A DNA stretch of 7,835 nucleotides, from NCBI GenBank assembly GCA_938016505.1, contig CALLWN010000155.1:1-7835 (forward strand), read 5' to 3'. The notes beneath the pieces are model-generated. The model did not search any database and was not told the DNA's origin. It saw only the letters and a program-made list of their open reading frames with translations. Positions within the stretch are counted from its first letter, which is position 1; each line of letters opens with the position of its first letter. Positions 1 to 6,784 of this stretch are shown in pieces. The position numbers were made by a program, and so were the translations under genes. Source of the stretch: an uncultured Sphingomonadaceae bacterium (GTDB taxonomy: Bacteria > Pseudomonadota > Alphaproteobacteria > Sphingomonadales > Sphingomonadaceae).

Positions 1-917
1 TTCGCGGGGTCGTCGGTCTGCGGGTCGAGCCGCCAGCGGCCCGGATATTCATGGTTGCCAAGGCACCCATAGAGCGCGGCATTCTGGAGCACGGTGCCGC
101 CCTTGAAGGGGGATCCGGGGTTCCAGCGCTGCATCGTGCCCTGGAGCGACTGGAAGAAGGACGGGTTGGCGATCGCCACCCGGTCGAACCACTCGGAAGC
201 GCGGTTGGGCTGGCTCACGAAATCCCCGGGGAACAGCACGGCGTCGACCGCCCCGATGGTTTCCTCGACCTTCTGGTAGTTCGCAGCCGCCATGCGGTTG
301 TTCTGGTGGTCGGACGAGAGCAGGATCTTGAGCGACTGGCCGGGGCGCGGCAGCGGCTGGAGGGTGGCGGGATAGCTCGACCGGAAGGCCTGGCCGCCAA
401 ACTCGCTGATCGCAACATAGGGCAGGCGCTGGCCGGGCGTGAGGCCTGTCACCAGCGCCTCGTGGCGGAACACCCGGCGCGGCTGGGGCGTGGCCAGTTC
501 CGACGTGATGGACTGGAAGACCTGGCTGTCGCGGTCTTCGAGAAGGCGGGTCATCCGGGTGGTCGTGGCCGTGAAGGCCCGTTCGAACCGGTCACCGACG
601 AACACCTGGTGGGTTCCGGCCTCGACCTCCGAGAACCAGACCACCCGGACGCTGTCTGGCCCCGGGTTCTGCAGCATCGGCTCGGAGAGGATCTGCCGGC
701 TCTGGGCGAAGGTTGCCCCCGGGAGCGGGCGGGCAACCGGCTGCGCGTCGGGAAGATTGGCAACGGGCGTGGCCGAAGGGCTGTCAGGGTCGCAGGCGGC
801 GAGCAGGCCGCTGCCCGCCGCAAGCGCTCCGAACTTCAGGAAATCGCGGCGGCCGCGGACGCGATCATCTTCCGAGGGCGCAGAGGGAGTGGCCGGCAAA
901 GACGTGTCGGTCATCAT
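1..917 (-). CDS. Tat-exported metallophosphoesterase with N-terminal Fn3-like domain (3' end outside window)
   Basis: This gene reads leftward and runs off the window, so 305 residues are visible. The protein should be an exported calcineurin-like phosphoesterase that hydrolyses phosphate esters outside the cytoplasm; its substrate cannot be told. The N-terminus carries a twin-arginine motif (RRDFLK, residues 23-28), then a hydrophobic stretch ending in LAAC with Cys42, so a Tat-exported lipoprotein is plausible. Residues about 68-185 (EPMLQNPGPDSVRVVWFS onward) resemble the Fn3-like domain found before purple-acid-type phosphoesterase domains. The catalytic domain then begins, with metal-site motifs SSDHQ (D203, Q205), PGD (D232) and GNHE (N288, H289). 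Motif I has Gln where many relatives have His. The last His motifs are off the window. Two adjacent ATGs (917 and 914) are possible starts; a GGAG lies 5 and 8 bases upstream of them. A 177-base gap from the ligase suggests its own promoter. Confidence 0.85.
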   Translation of the reverse strand, partial: MMTDTSLPATPSAPSEDDRVRGRRDFLKFGALAAGSGLLAACDPDSPSATPVANLPDAQPVARPLPGATFAQSRQILSEPMLQNPGPDSVRVVWFSEVEAGTHQVFVGDRFERAFTATTTRMTRLLEDRDSQVFQSITSELATPQPRRVFRHEALVTGLTPGQRLPYVAISEFGGQAFRSSYPATLQPLPRPGQSLKILLSSDHQNNRMAAANYQKVEETIGAVDAVLFPGDFVSQPNRASEWFDRVAIANPSFFQSLQGTMQRWNPGSPFKGGTVLQNAALYGCLGNHEYPGRWRLDPQTDDPA

Positions 918-922
918 CAAGT

Positions 923-926
923 CTCC
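923..926 (-). promoter_or_regulatory. Ribosome binding site of the metallophosphoesterase
   Basis: GGAG on the minus strand, 5 bases before the first ATG (917) and 8 bases before the second (914). The 8-base spacing slightly favours the second Met as the true start. The protein is the same apart from one residue. Confidence 0.5.
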
Positions 927-982
927 AGTCCGAGGAATGCATCCGCCAAGCAGCGTTGCAGCCACCGGGCTAACCGGCGCAG

Positions 983-1000
983 CTGAAACATCGATGACGG
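983..1000 (-). promoter_or_regulatory. Possible Pho box upstream of the metallophosphoesterase
   Basis: On the minus strand the sequence reads CCGTCAT-CGAT-GTTTCAG. Compared with the PhoB half-site consensus CTGTCAT repeated every 11 bases, the first half matches 6 of 7 positions and the second 4 of 7, with the correct 4-base spacer. It ends 65 bases before the first ATG of a putative phosphatase, a sensible place for phosphate-starvation control. The match is weak and no clear -10 was found, so this remains a candidate only. Confidence 0.25.
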
Positions 1001-1078
1001 GAAGATTTGAGTTCTGTAACAAGTCGAGCGGAAAAGGTGAGGGCAGCCATGCAGCCTGCGCACGGGCAGAAAGTTCCG

Positions 1079-1092
1079 GGCCCGACCGGGCC
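1079..1092 (-). terminator. Possible terminator hairpin after the ligase gene
   Basis: Just past the ligase TGA, a perfect inverted repeat GGCCC-(GGTC)-GGGCC can form a 5-base-pair all-GC stem with a 4-base loop. Going leftward it is followed by a short run (GGAACTTTCT) with only three consecutive T, so it is a weak intrinsic terminator at best. It lies in the 177-base gap before the metallophosphoesterase, where a transcript end would fit. Confidence 0.35.
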
Positions 1093-1094
1093 TG

Positions 1095-2663
1095 TCAGCG
1101 CGCCATGAGTGCTGCGATCGCTTCGACCGTGTCGGCCTCGTTTGCGGGCTTGTCGGCGCGGATGCGCGCGATCCGGGGGAAGCGCAGTGCAAGGCCCGAC
1201 TTGTGGCGGCTGCTGGTCGACACGCCCTCGAACGCCACTTCGATGACGAGCGCCTTTTCCACCTCGCGCACTGGCCCGAACCGCGCCACCGTGTGGTCGC
1301 GCACCCATTTGTCGAGCCATTTGAGTTCTTCGTCGGTGAAGCCGAAATAGGCCTTGCCCACCGGCAGCAACGCGCCATCCCGCCCCCATGCGCCGAAGGT
1401 GAAATCGCTGTAGAAGCTGGAGCGTTTGCCGTGGCCGCGCTGGGCATACATCAGCACGCAGTCGATGGTGAACGGCGCCTTCTTCCACTTCCACCAGAGG
1501 CCGGTGACGCGCCCGGCGACATAGGGGCTGTCCAGCCGCTTCAGCATCAGCCCCTCGATGCTGGGATGAGGCGGGCAGGCGCGGGCGGCGGCGAGCGCGG
1601 CGTGGTCGACGAGATCGACGAGCGGTGAAAGGTCGAAGCGTGCCGGGTCGAGGCGGGCGACCGCACTCTCCAGCCGGGCGCGGCGCGCATGGAACGGCAG
1701 CTGGCGCAGGTCTTCGCCATCCTCGGCCAGAAGGTCGTAGGCGCGCAGGAACACGGGGGCCTCGCGCAGCAGGCGCGCGTCGGGCGCCTTGCGGTTGAGG
1801 CGCTGCTGGAGCGCGTTGAAGCTTGCCGGCTGGCCGTCGGGACCGCGGACGAGCAGTTCGCCATCGAGCGCGAGCGGTGCGGCTGGCAGTGCGGCGACGA
1901 GGTCGGGGAAGGTTGCGGAGATGTCATTGCCGTCGCGCGAGAAGAGCCGGCGCTCGCCCGCTGCGGTCACCGCCTGGGCGCGGATGCCGTCCCACTTCCA
2001 CTCGAAGGCGTGCGCGGCGAGATCGATCGCCTCCGGCGCCTCGAGCGGGTGGGCCAGCATGAAGGGGCGGAACAGTGCGCCGGCCCCCGGGTCTGGCCGG
2101 GGCCCGCGCCCCTCCGCCCAGGCGAACAGCGCGGCATAGGGCGGCGACAGGCCGTGCCACAGCTCTTCCACCTCGGTGACGTCGAGCCCGAAGCGCTCGG
2201 CAAATGCCACGCGGGCGAGCCGCGCGCCCGCGCCCACGCGGAGCGCGCCGGTTGCAAGCTTGAGGAGCGCGAACCGGCCCGAGGTGTCGAGCCGGTCGAG
2301 CAGGCCGGCAACGACTGCCGGGGCCGAGGCGCGCGTGGCCGAGCGCAAGGCCCCGACCGCTTCGGCGAGGGTCGGAGATGAAGCGCCCCGGCTTTCTTGC
2401 CAAAGCAGCGACGCGGTTTCGGCCAGGTCGCCGACATAGTCGTAGGACAGGCGGAAGAGCACCGGGTCTACCCGTTCCTAGACCAGCGCGCGGATGACCG
2501 CCGGCTTGACCGCGGGAATCTCGAGCCCGCCGGTGAGTGCGGCGAGCGCGAGGCCGCGGTCCGGGTCGGGGGTGGTGGCCAGATAGTCGCCGATGAGGCG
2601 CAGCTTCGCGGTGCGTGCAGGTGCAGTCGAGAGCGCGTCGAGGAGAGCGGCGAAGCGCTGCAT
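1095..2663 (-). pseudogene. ATP-dependent DNA ligase of the cisplatin damage response type, interrupted by an amber codon
   Basis: The frame from ATG 2663 to TGA 1095 would encode 522 residues, close to the family's usual length of about 530. It is split by TAG at codon 62. The first 61 residues (MQRFAALLDAL to KPAVIRALV) are the start of the N-terminal ligase domain; the sequence resumes in the same frame with ERVDPVLFRLSYDYVGDLAET. The nucleotidyltransferase core is intact (full-frame numbering): KWDG with the lysine that takes AMP at K223, SRDG near 242, LDGE near 266, EGLMLKR 369-375 and WWKWKK 390-395. An OB-fold region follows to the end (FEGVSTSSRHKSGLALRFPR). Apart from the stop, nothing shows decay. 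It starts 9 bases after the exonuclease stop, so the two are probably co-transcribed and translationally coupled. A GTG at 2462 could restart translation, giving 455 residues that keep the catalytic core but lack the first 67. Recent nonsense mutation, sequencing error, suppression or re-initiation all remain possible. Confidence 0.85.
2478..2480 (-). other. In-frame TAG (amber) codon inside the ligase gene
   Basis: Minus-strand codons read GCG CTG GTC TAG GAA CGG GTA GAC CCG GTG. Residues on both sides continue the ligase family in one frame, so this is a single-codon interruption and not a frameshift. A one-base change from GAG (Glu) or CAG (Gln) would create it. The six gene-end stops in the window are all TGA, so no functional TAG terminator is seen here. 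Confidence 0.85.
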
Positions 2664-2672
2664 CAGCCGGGC

Positions 2673-3674
2673 TCAGTCATCCTCGTCGTCGCGACCGACG
2701 AGATGGAGGGCGCGGGCGCGGATCTGGCGGGTCTCGCACCAGTGGACAAGGGCATCGTCGCGGCCGTGCGTCACCCAGACCTCGCGCGGGCGGAGTTCGA
2801 TGATTGTCGCGGTCAGCTCGTCCCAGTCGGCATGGTCGGAGATGATGAGCGGCAGTTCCGCGCCGCGCTGGCGGGCCCTGGCGCGGATCCGCATCCAGCC
2901 CGAGGCCATGGCGGTGACCGGATCGGGCAGGCGGCGCGACCAGCGGTCGGCAAGTGCCGACGGCGGGGCGAGCACGATGGCCCCGGCGAGCTGGGCCTTC
3001 GGCTGGCCCGACACGCTCGAGAGCTCGCCAAGCGCCACGCCGTGGGCAGAGTAGAGCGCCATCAGCCGTTCCATCGCGCCGTGAAGGAAGATGGGGGCCT
3101 GATACCCGGCGGCGCGCATCAGGGCGACGAGGCGCTGGGCCTTGCCGAGCGCATAGGCCCCCACGAGGATCGCCCGGTCGGGGTTGGCGGCGCGAGCCGC
3201 GAGCAGGCGGGCGACTTCGGCCTCTGGCGGCGGGTGGCGGAACACGGGCAGCGCGAAGGTCGCTTCGGTCACGAGGATGTCGCAGGGCACGGGCTCGAAC
3301 GCGGCGCAGGTCGGGTCGGGTGCGCGCTTGTAGTCGCCGGTCACGACGATGACGGTCCCGTCCGGTCCTTCGAGCCGGATCTGCGCTGCGCCGAGGATGT
3401 GGCCGGCCGGGTGGAGCGACACGGTGACACCCGCGAAGTCATGCCGTTCGCCATGCCGCAGCGGATGCGGCTGCACCGGCGCCTGGCCCCGCGCCGCCAT
3501 GATGGCGAGCGTCTGGGCGGTTGCCCAGGCCTCGGCATGGCCGGCGCGGGCATGGTCGGCGTGGCCGTGGGTGATGAGCGCGCGCGCGACTGGCCGGGGA
3601 GGGTCGATCCAGACGTCGGCCGCCTTGAGGCGCAGGCCGCGCGGGCCGATCTCGATCCAGTCGGGTGCGTGCAT
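2673..3674 (-). CDS. Ligase-associated DNA damage response exonuclease (metallo-beta-lactamase fold)
   Basis: This 333-residue protein is a metal-dependent nuclease of the beta-lactamase fold, related to the CPSF/Pso2 group. Family members act with an ATP-dependent ligase in DNA end or crosslink repair in the cytoplasm. The metal-binding signature HGHADH sits at residues 36-41 (ITHGHADHARAGH). Further family motifs are HPAGHILGAAQ (88-98, H92) and VTGDYK (111-116, D114), then VTEATFALP, ALGKAQRLVALM, SDHADWDEL and a C-terminal VTHGRDD. The tail is acidic (DDEDD). I chose ATG 3674, giving MHAPDWIEIGPRGL, because family similarity begins there; the frame stays open far upstream, but that part reads opposite the symporter gene. 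No strong Shine-Dalgarno sequence is seen (GAGACGG just upstream is the closest). The ligase gene follows after 9 bases. The Lhr-like helicase and PdeM nuclease that often accompany this pair are not adjacent. Confidence 0.93.
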   Translation of the reverse strand: MHAPDWIEIGPRGLRLKAADVWIDPPRPVARALITHGHADHARAGHAEAWATAQTLAIMAARGQAPVQPHPLRHGERHDFAGVTVSLHPAGHILGAAQIRLEGPDGTVIVVTGDYKRAPDPTCAAFEPVPCDILVTEATFALPVFRHPPPEAEVARLLAARAANPDRAILVGAYALGKAQRLVALMRAAGYQAPIFLHGAMERLMALYSAHGVALGELSSVSGQPKAQLAGAIVLAPPSALADRWSRRLPDPVTAMASGWMRIRARARQRGAELPLIISDHADWDELTATIIELRPREVWVTHGRDDALVHWCETRQIRARALHLVGRDDEDD

Positions 3675-3759
3675 GGCCCGTCTCGCTAGGGCCTCGGCCG
3701 CCGTTGCGCCAGCAATCCCCGCTTTCGCAGCCGGGCAGGCCGCCCTAGGGTGCGACGCG
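3675..3759. promoter_or_regulatory. Divergent intergenic region between exonuclease and symporter
   Basis: These 85 bases separate two divergent starts and must hold the leftward exonuclease-ligase promoter and the rightward symporter promoter. I see no convincing -35/-10 pair for either direction. A 7-base inverted pair is present: CTAGGGC at 3686-3692 and GCCCTAG at 3742-3748. The second copy forms part of the 8-base palindrome CCCTAGGG (3743-3750). The AGGG at 3747-3750 lies 9 bases before the symporter ATG and could serve as its ribosome binding site. Confidence 0.5.
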
Positions 3760-5163
3760 ATGACCCCCCTCGAGATCGCCGGCGCCGCAATCGAGGGTCT
3801 CGCCGCGCTCGTGTTCTTCGCGGTTCCCGTGGCCGGGGTCGAGGTCCAGCTGATCGTGCTGTGGCTCGCGGCCGCAATGGTCTTCACGACGCTGTGGCTG
3901 GGCGTGCCCCAGTGGCGCGGGTTTGCGCTGGGCTGGGGCGCGCTGTTCGGCAAGCGGCAGGACCCGGGAGCTCCGGGGGGCGTTTCGCAGTTCCAGGCGC
4001 TTTCGACCGCGCTGGCCTCGACCGTCGGGCTCGGCAACATCGCCGGCGTTGCAGTCGCGGTGGCGACCGGTGGCCCCGGCGCGATCTTCTGGATGGTCGT
4101 CATCGGCGTCTTCGCGATGGGCCTCAAATGCGCCGAGGTGACGCTCGGGCTCATGTTCCGCGAAGAGCTGGTCGATGGCCGGGTGGTGGGCGGCCCTGCC
4201 GTCACGCTCATGCGCGGGCTTGCCTCCATCGGCCTGCCGCGCGCGGGCCGGCGGCTGGCCCGGCTCCACGCGGTCTTCATGATCGTGGGCTGCATGTCGC
4301 TGTTCCAGGTGAACCAGGCCGAGGTCCAGGCCGCCAGTGCGTTCGGCTTTTCGGCGCCGGGGCTGTTCGGGATGGGCTTTGCCGTGCTGGTCGCAGCCGT
4401 TCTGCTGGGGTCGATCGGCTGGATCGGGCGGGTCACCGGCCGGCTGGTCCCGGCCATGTGCCTCCTCTACGTCGCCGCCTGCCTCACGGTCATTTTCGCC
4501 AATGCCGGGGCAGTTCCAGCTGCACTCGTCAGGATTGTCACCCAGGCCTTCGAGCCGATGGCTGTGGCCGGCGGTGCGGTCGGCGTGTTCGTGATCGGGA
4601 TGCGCCGGGCGGTCTATTCGTCGGAAGCGGGGATCGGCACGGCAGTGGTGGCCCATGCCCAGGCGCGCACCCGCGAGCCGGCGAGCGAAGGCATGGTCGC
4701 GCTCGTCGAGCCCTTCATCGACACGGTCGTCATCTGCACGCTCTCGGGCCTGACCCTTGTCGTCACGGGCCTCTACCTCGAGCCGCTGACCGGAGTGGCG
4801 ATGACTTCTGCAGCACTTGCAACCGTCATTCCCGGCGCACCCGCAATCCTTGCCGTCGTCGTGTTCCTGTTCGCCTACTCGACCGTGCTTGCCAACGGCT
4901 TCTACGCGGCCGAGGCCTTCCAGTTCCTCACCCGGCACTCGCGCTGGCACGAGCAAGGCTTCAAGCTGGCCTATTGCGCGGCACTCCCGCTCGGCGCGCT
5001 GCTTGAGCCTGGTCAGATTCTCGATCTGGTCGACAGCGCCTTCTTCCTGATGGCCGTGCCGAATGTCATCGGGATCTATCTTCTCGCCCGGCCGCTCCGG
5101 CGCGAGGTCAACGGCTTTTTCGCGCGCCACCGCGGCGCGCCTGTATTGGAGGAACGGGTATGA
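3760..5163 (+). CDS. Alanine/glycine:cation symporter family protein (AGCS)
   Basis: This 467-residue inner-membrane protein should take up a small neutral amino acid such as alanine or glycine with sodium or protons. About 11 hydrophobic segments can be seen. Family signatures are LSTALASTVGLGNIAGVA at 81-98, GGPGAIFWM just after it, then FRE, and YSSEAGIGTAVVAHA from residue 286 with EPFIDTVVICTLSGL behind it. Relatives usually have SNEAG in the second motif; here residue 288 is Ser, so substrate preference could differ. The length is at the short end for the family. ATG 3760 was chosen because the protein then begins with a typical short N-terminus (MTPLEIAGAAIEGLAAL) and AGGG lies upstream. 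An in-frame ATG at 3673 would add 29 residues, but it overlaps the divergent exonuclease start. The stop overlaps the OsmC start by ATGA. Confidence 0.93.
   Translation: MTPLEIAGAAIEGLAALVFFAVPVAGVEVQLIVLWLAAAMVFTTLWLGVPQWRGFALGWGALFGKRQDPGAPGGVSQFQALSTALASTVGLGNIAGVAVAVATGGPGAIFWMVVIGVFAMGLKCAEVTLGLMFREELVDGRVVGGPAVTLMRGLASIGLPRAGRRLARLHAVFMIVGCMSLFQVNQAEVQAASAFGFSAPGLFGMGFAVLVAAVLLGSIGWIGRVTGRLVPAMCLLYVAACLTVIFANAGAVPAALVRIVTQAFEPMAVAGGAVGVFVIGMRRAVYSSEAGIGTAVVAHAQARTREPASEGMVALVEPFIDTVVICTLSGLTLVVTGLYLEPLTGVAMTSAALATVIPGAPAILAVVVFLFAYSTVLANGFYAAEAFQFLTRHSRWHEQGFKLAYCAALPLGALLEPGQILDLVDSAFFLMAVPNVIGIYLLARPLRREVNGFFARHRGAPVLEERV
5148..5152 (+). promoter_or_regulatory. Strong ribosome binding site of the OsmC gene
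   Basis: A full GGAGG lies inside the 3' end of the symporter gene, 7 bases before the OsmC ATG. It fixes the OsmC start at 5160 and suggests efficient translation of this gene beyond simple coupling. Confidence 0.8.
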
Positions 5164-5585
5164 CAGCGCATGAGATCGTGGCCGAGGGCGAAGAGACCGG
5201 CGCGAGCGCCTATGCGACGGAGATCGAGGTGCGCGGCCACCGGATTCTTGCCGACGAGCCCGTCGCCGAGGGCGGCGGCAACCTCGGGCCCAACCCCTAT
5301 GACCTGCTCACTGCTGCGCTCACCGCCTGCACTGCGATGACGGTGCGCTGGTACGCGCTGCGCCAGGGCTGGCCGCTGGAGCGGGTGAAGGTGGTGATCC
5401 GCCACCGCAAGGGCGGCCCGGGCGCAGCAAGCCCGCGGCAGGATGTGTTCGAGAAATGCGTGACCCTCACCGGCCCCGACCTCGATGATGCCCAGCGCGA
5501 GAAGCTGCTCGACGTCGCGGCGAAATGCCCGGTGCAGCGCACGCTGGAGGGGACTCCGCTCATCCTCACCCGCTGCGAGGACTGA
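5160..5585 (+). CDS. OsmC family protein (thiol peroxidase-like)
   Basis: This 141-residue cytoplasmic protein has the OsmC/Ohr fold. Members reduce peroxides, often organic hydroperoxides, with two cysteines; the substrate of this subgroup is not established. The two expected cysteines are present: C57 in LTACTAMTVRWYA and C123 in AAKCPVQRTLEG. The GNLGPNPYDLL segment (40-50) before the first Cys is typical of the family. Two extra cysteines (C100, C139) are visible. Length is normal and complete. It overlaps the symporter stop by 4 bases (ATGA) and has a GGAGG 7 bases upstream, so it is translated from the same message. The VKVVIRHRKGGPG stretch and missing Ohr-type features suggest the general OsmC/YhfA-like branch and not Ohr proper; that subgrouping is from memory of the family and is uncertain. 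Confidence 0.92.
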   Translation: MTAHEIVAEGEETGASAYATEIEVRGHRILADEPVAEGGGNLGPNPYDLLTAALTACTAMTVRWYALRQGWPLERVKVVIRHRKGGPGAASPRQDVFEKCVTLTGPDLDDAQREKLLDVAAKCPVQRTLEGTPLILTRCED

Positions 5586-5627
5586 ACTGCGGTTGCCCGG
5601 ATGGGCCTCGTCGCCTAACACCCCGGC

Positions 5628-6776
5628 ATGGCGGTCTCGCGGCGAACGGTCATCCTCTCGGCAGGCGGGCTTGCCCTTGTCGGCGCGGGCGGGTGGTGGC
5701 GGGTCTCCCGCATGCCGGAGCGTGCCACGGCACCCTGGGATCTTTCCGGCCCGACGCCCGAGGATGTCCGGCTCGATGCCTTCCGCCACGCCGTCCTCGC
5801 GCCCAGCCCGCACAATCTCCAGCCATGGCGGATCCGGCTCGACGGCGACGACGCGGCAACCCTGTTCTGCGATCTCGACCGGCGCCTCCCGGAGGCCGAC
5901 CCGTTCGACCGGCAGACGACCATCGGCTTCGGCTGTTTCCTCGAGCTGGCCCGGATGGCGGCGGCCGCGCGTGGCGTGGCAATCGAGATCACCCCGTTCC
6001 CCGAGGGCGCGCCCCAGGGGAATCGCGACGGCAGGCTGGATTCCCGCCCCATCGCCCGGCTCAGGTTCACACCGCGAGAGGGCATTCCGCCCGATCCGTT
6101 GTTCGCGCAGGTGGCGGCGCGCCGCTCGAACAAGGCGGCATACGACCTTGCCCGGCCGGTCGACCGGCGCGAGCTTCGCCGGCTGACGGCAAACGGCGAG
6201 TTTTGGCGGATCCGCGCGACGACGACGCCCCGCTATGTCGAGCAGATCCGGGCGATCATGCTGGACGCGCTCGACACCGAGCTGGCCACGCAGCGCGTTC
6301 AGGCCGAAACCGCGCGCGCGATGCGGATCGGCGCCCGCGAGGCCGATGCCTCGCCCGACGGCATCGCCCTTCTCGGCCCGGCCGCCGAGGCGGCTTCAGC
6401 TGTGGGCCTCCTGTCGCGCGCGGCGCTCGCCGACCCGGGCTCCACAATGGCGCGGGCCGGCGCCCGGCAGCTTCGCGAGCGCCATGCCGCCACCCCGGCG
6501 TTTGTCTGGCTGGTGACCGACCGCAACGACCGCGAAAGCCAGCTTCAGGCTGGCCGGGCCTATCTCCGGCTCAACCTTGCCGCGACCTCGCTCGGCATTG
6601 CCGTGCACCCGGTGAGCCAGGCGCTTGAGGAATATTCGGAAATGGCGGACCTCCATGCCCGCCTGCACGCGCTCCTGGTGCCCGGCGGCGGCCATGTGCA
6701 GATGCTCGCCCGGGCCGGCTACGGCCCCGAGGCGCCGCCCACCCCCCGCCACCCGCTCGAGGCGAAACTCGCCTGA
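5628..6776 (+). CDS. Tat-exported nitroreductase-fold protein, Acg-like FMN-binding family
   Basis: This 382-residue protein belongs to the nitroreductase superfamily, near the Acg-like FMN-binding group. These are flavin-binding proteins whose reaction is mostly unknown. The N-terminus has a twin-arginine start (MAVSRRTVILSAGG) and a hydrophobic segment to about residue 24, so the folded flavoprotein is probably exported to or anchored facing the periplasm. Family motifs are APSPHNLQPWRI (58-69, FMN-binding region), ARRSNKAAYD (164-173) and a C-terminal half with AGRAYLRLNLAATSLGIAVHPVSQALEEY. The last part (GGGHVQMLARAGYGPEAPPTPR) matches the usual end of the family. No clear Shine-Dalgarno sequence precedes ATG 5628, and the gap from the OsmC stop is 42 bases. 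It is therefore likely the third gene of the symporter-OsmC unit, perhaps weakly translated. It ends 3 bases from the convergent CoA-transferase stop. Confidence 0.87.
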   Translation: MAVSRRTVILSAGGLALVGAGGWWRVSRMPERATAPWDLSGPTPEDVRLDAFRHAVLAPSPHNLQPWRIRLDGDDAATLFCDLDRRLPEADPFDRQTTIGFGCFLELARMAAAARGVAIEITPFPEGAPQGNRDGRLDSRPIARLRFTPREGIPPDPLFAQVAARRSNKAAYDLARPVDRRELRRLTANGEFWRIRATTTPRYVEQIRAIMLDALDTELATQRVQAETARAMRIGAREADASPDGIALLGPAAEAASAVGLLSRAALADPGSTMARAGARQLRERHAATPAFVWLVTDRNDRESQLQAGRAYLRLNLAATSLGIAVHPVSQALEEYSEMADLHARLHALLVPGGGHVQMLARAGYGPEAPPTPRHPLEAKLA

Positions 6777-6784
6777 GCCTCAGG
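6772..6784. other. Small palindrome over the two convergent stop codons
   Basis: CCTGA-(GCC)-TCAGG forms a 5-base-pair hairpin whose arms contain the TGA of both convergent genes. There is no T-run on either side, so it is not a convincing terminator. It may be an accident of two facing TGA codons with similar flanks. No other terminator is visible between these genes. Confidence 0.25.

Noticed and set aside
51..986. Plus-strand open frame of 311 codons opposite the metallophosphoesterase
   Set aside because: The minus strand here encodes a Tat leader and phosphoesterase motifs; the plus frame has no family resemblance.
2478..2480. Programmed amino-acid recoding (for example pyrrolysine) at the ligase TAG
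   Set aside because: No pyrrolysine genes or recoding element are visible, and this ligase family has no known need for an unusual residue there; nonsense mutation or error is simpler.
2397..3689. Long open frame of 430 codons on the plus strand opposite the ligase and exonuclease
   Set aside because: It lies antisense to two well-recognised genes, shows no recognisable domain, and its composition (rich in Arg, Gly, Ala, His) is typical of shadow frames in GC-rich DNA.
3675..4457. Upstream extension of the exonuclease frame to an ATG at 4457
   Set aside because: The extension is antisense to the symporter, has a low-complexity Pro/Ser/Thr-rich translation, and family similarity begins only at the Met at 3674.
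3745..5130. Long minus-strand open frame of 461 codons opposite the symporter
   Set aside because: Highly charged, low-complexity His/Asp/Arg-rich translation antisense to a clear membrane transporter; a codon-bias artefact.
5594..5605. GCCC-GGAT-GGGC hairpin between OsmC and the nitroreductase
   Set aside because: Only a 4-base-pair stem with no T-run; it occurs readily by chance in such GC-rich DNA and does not support a terminator.
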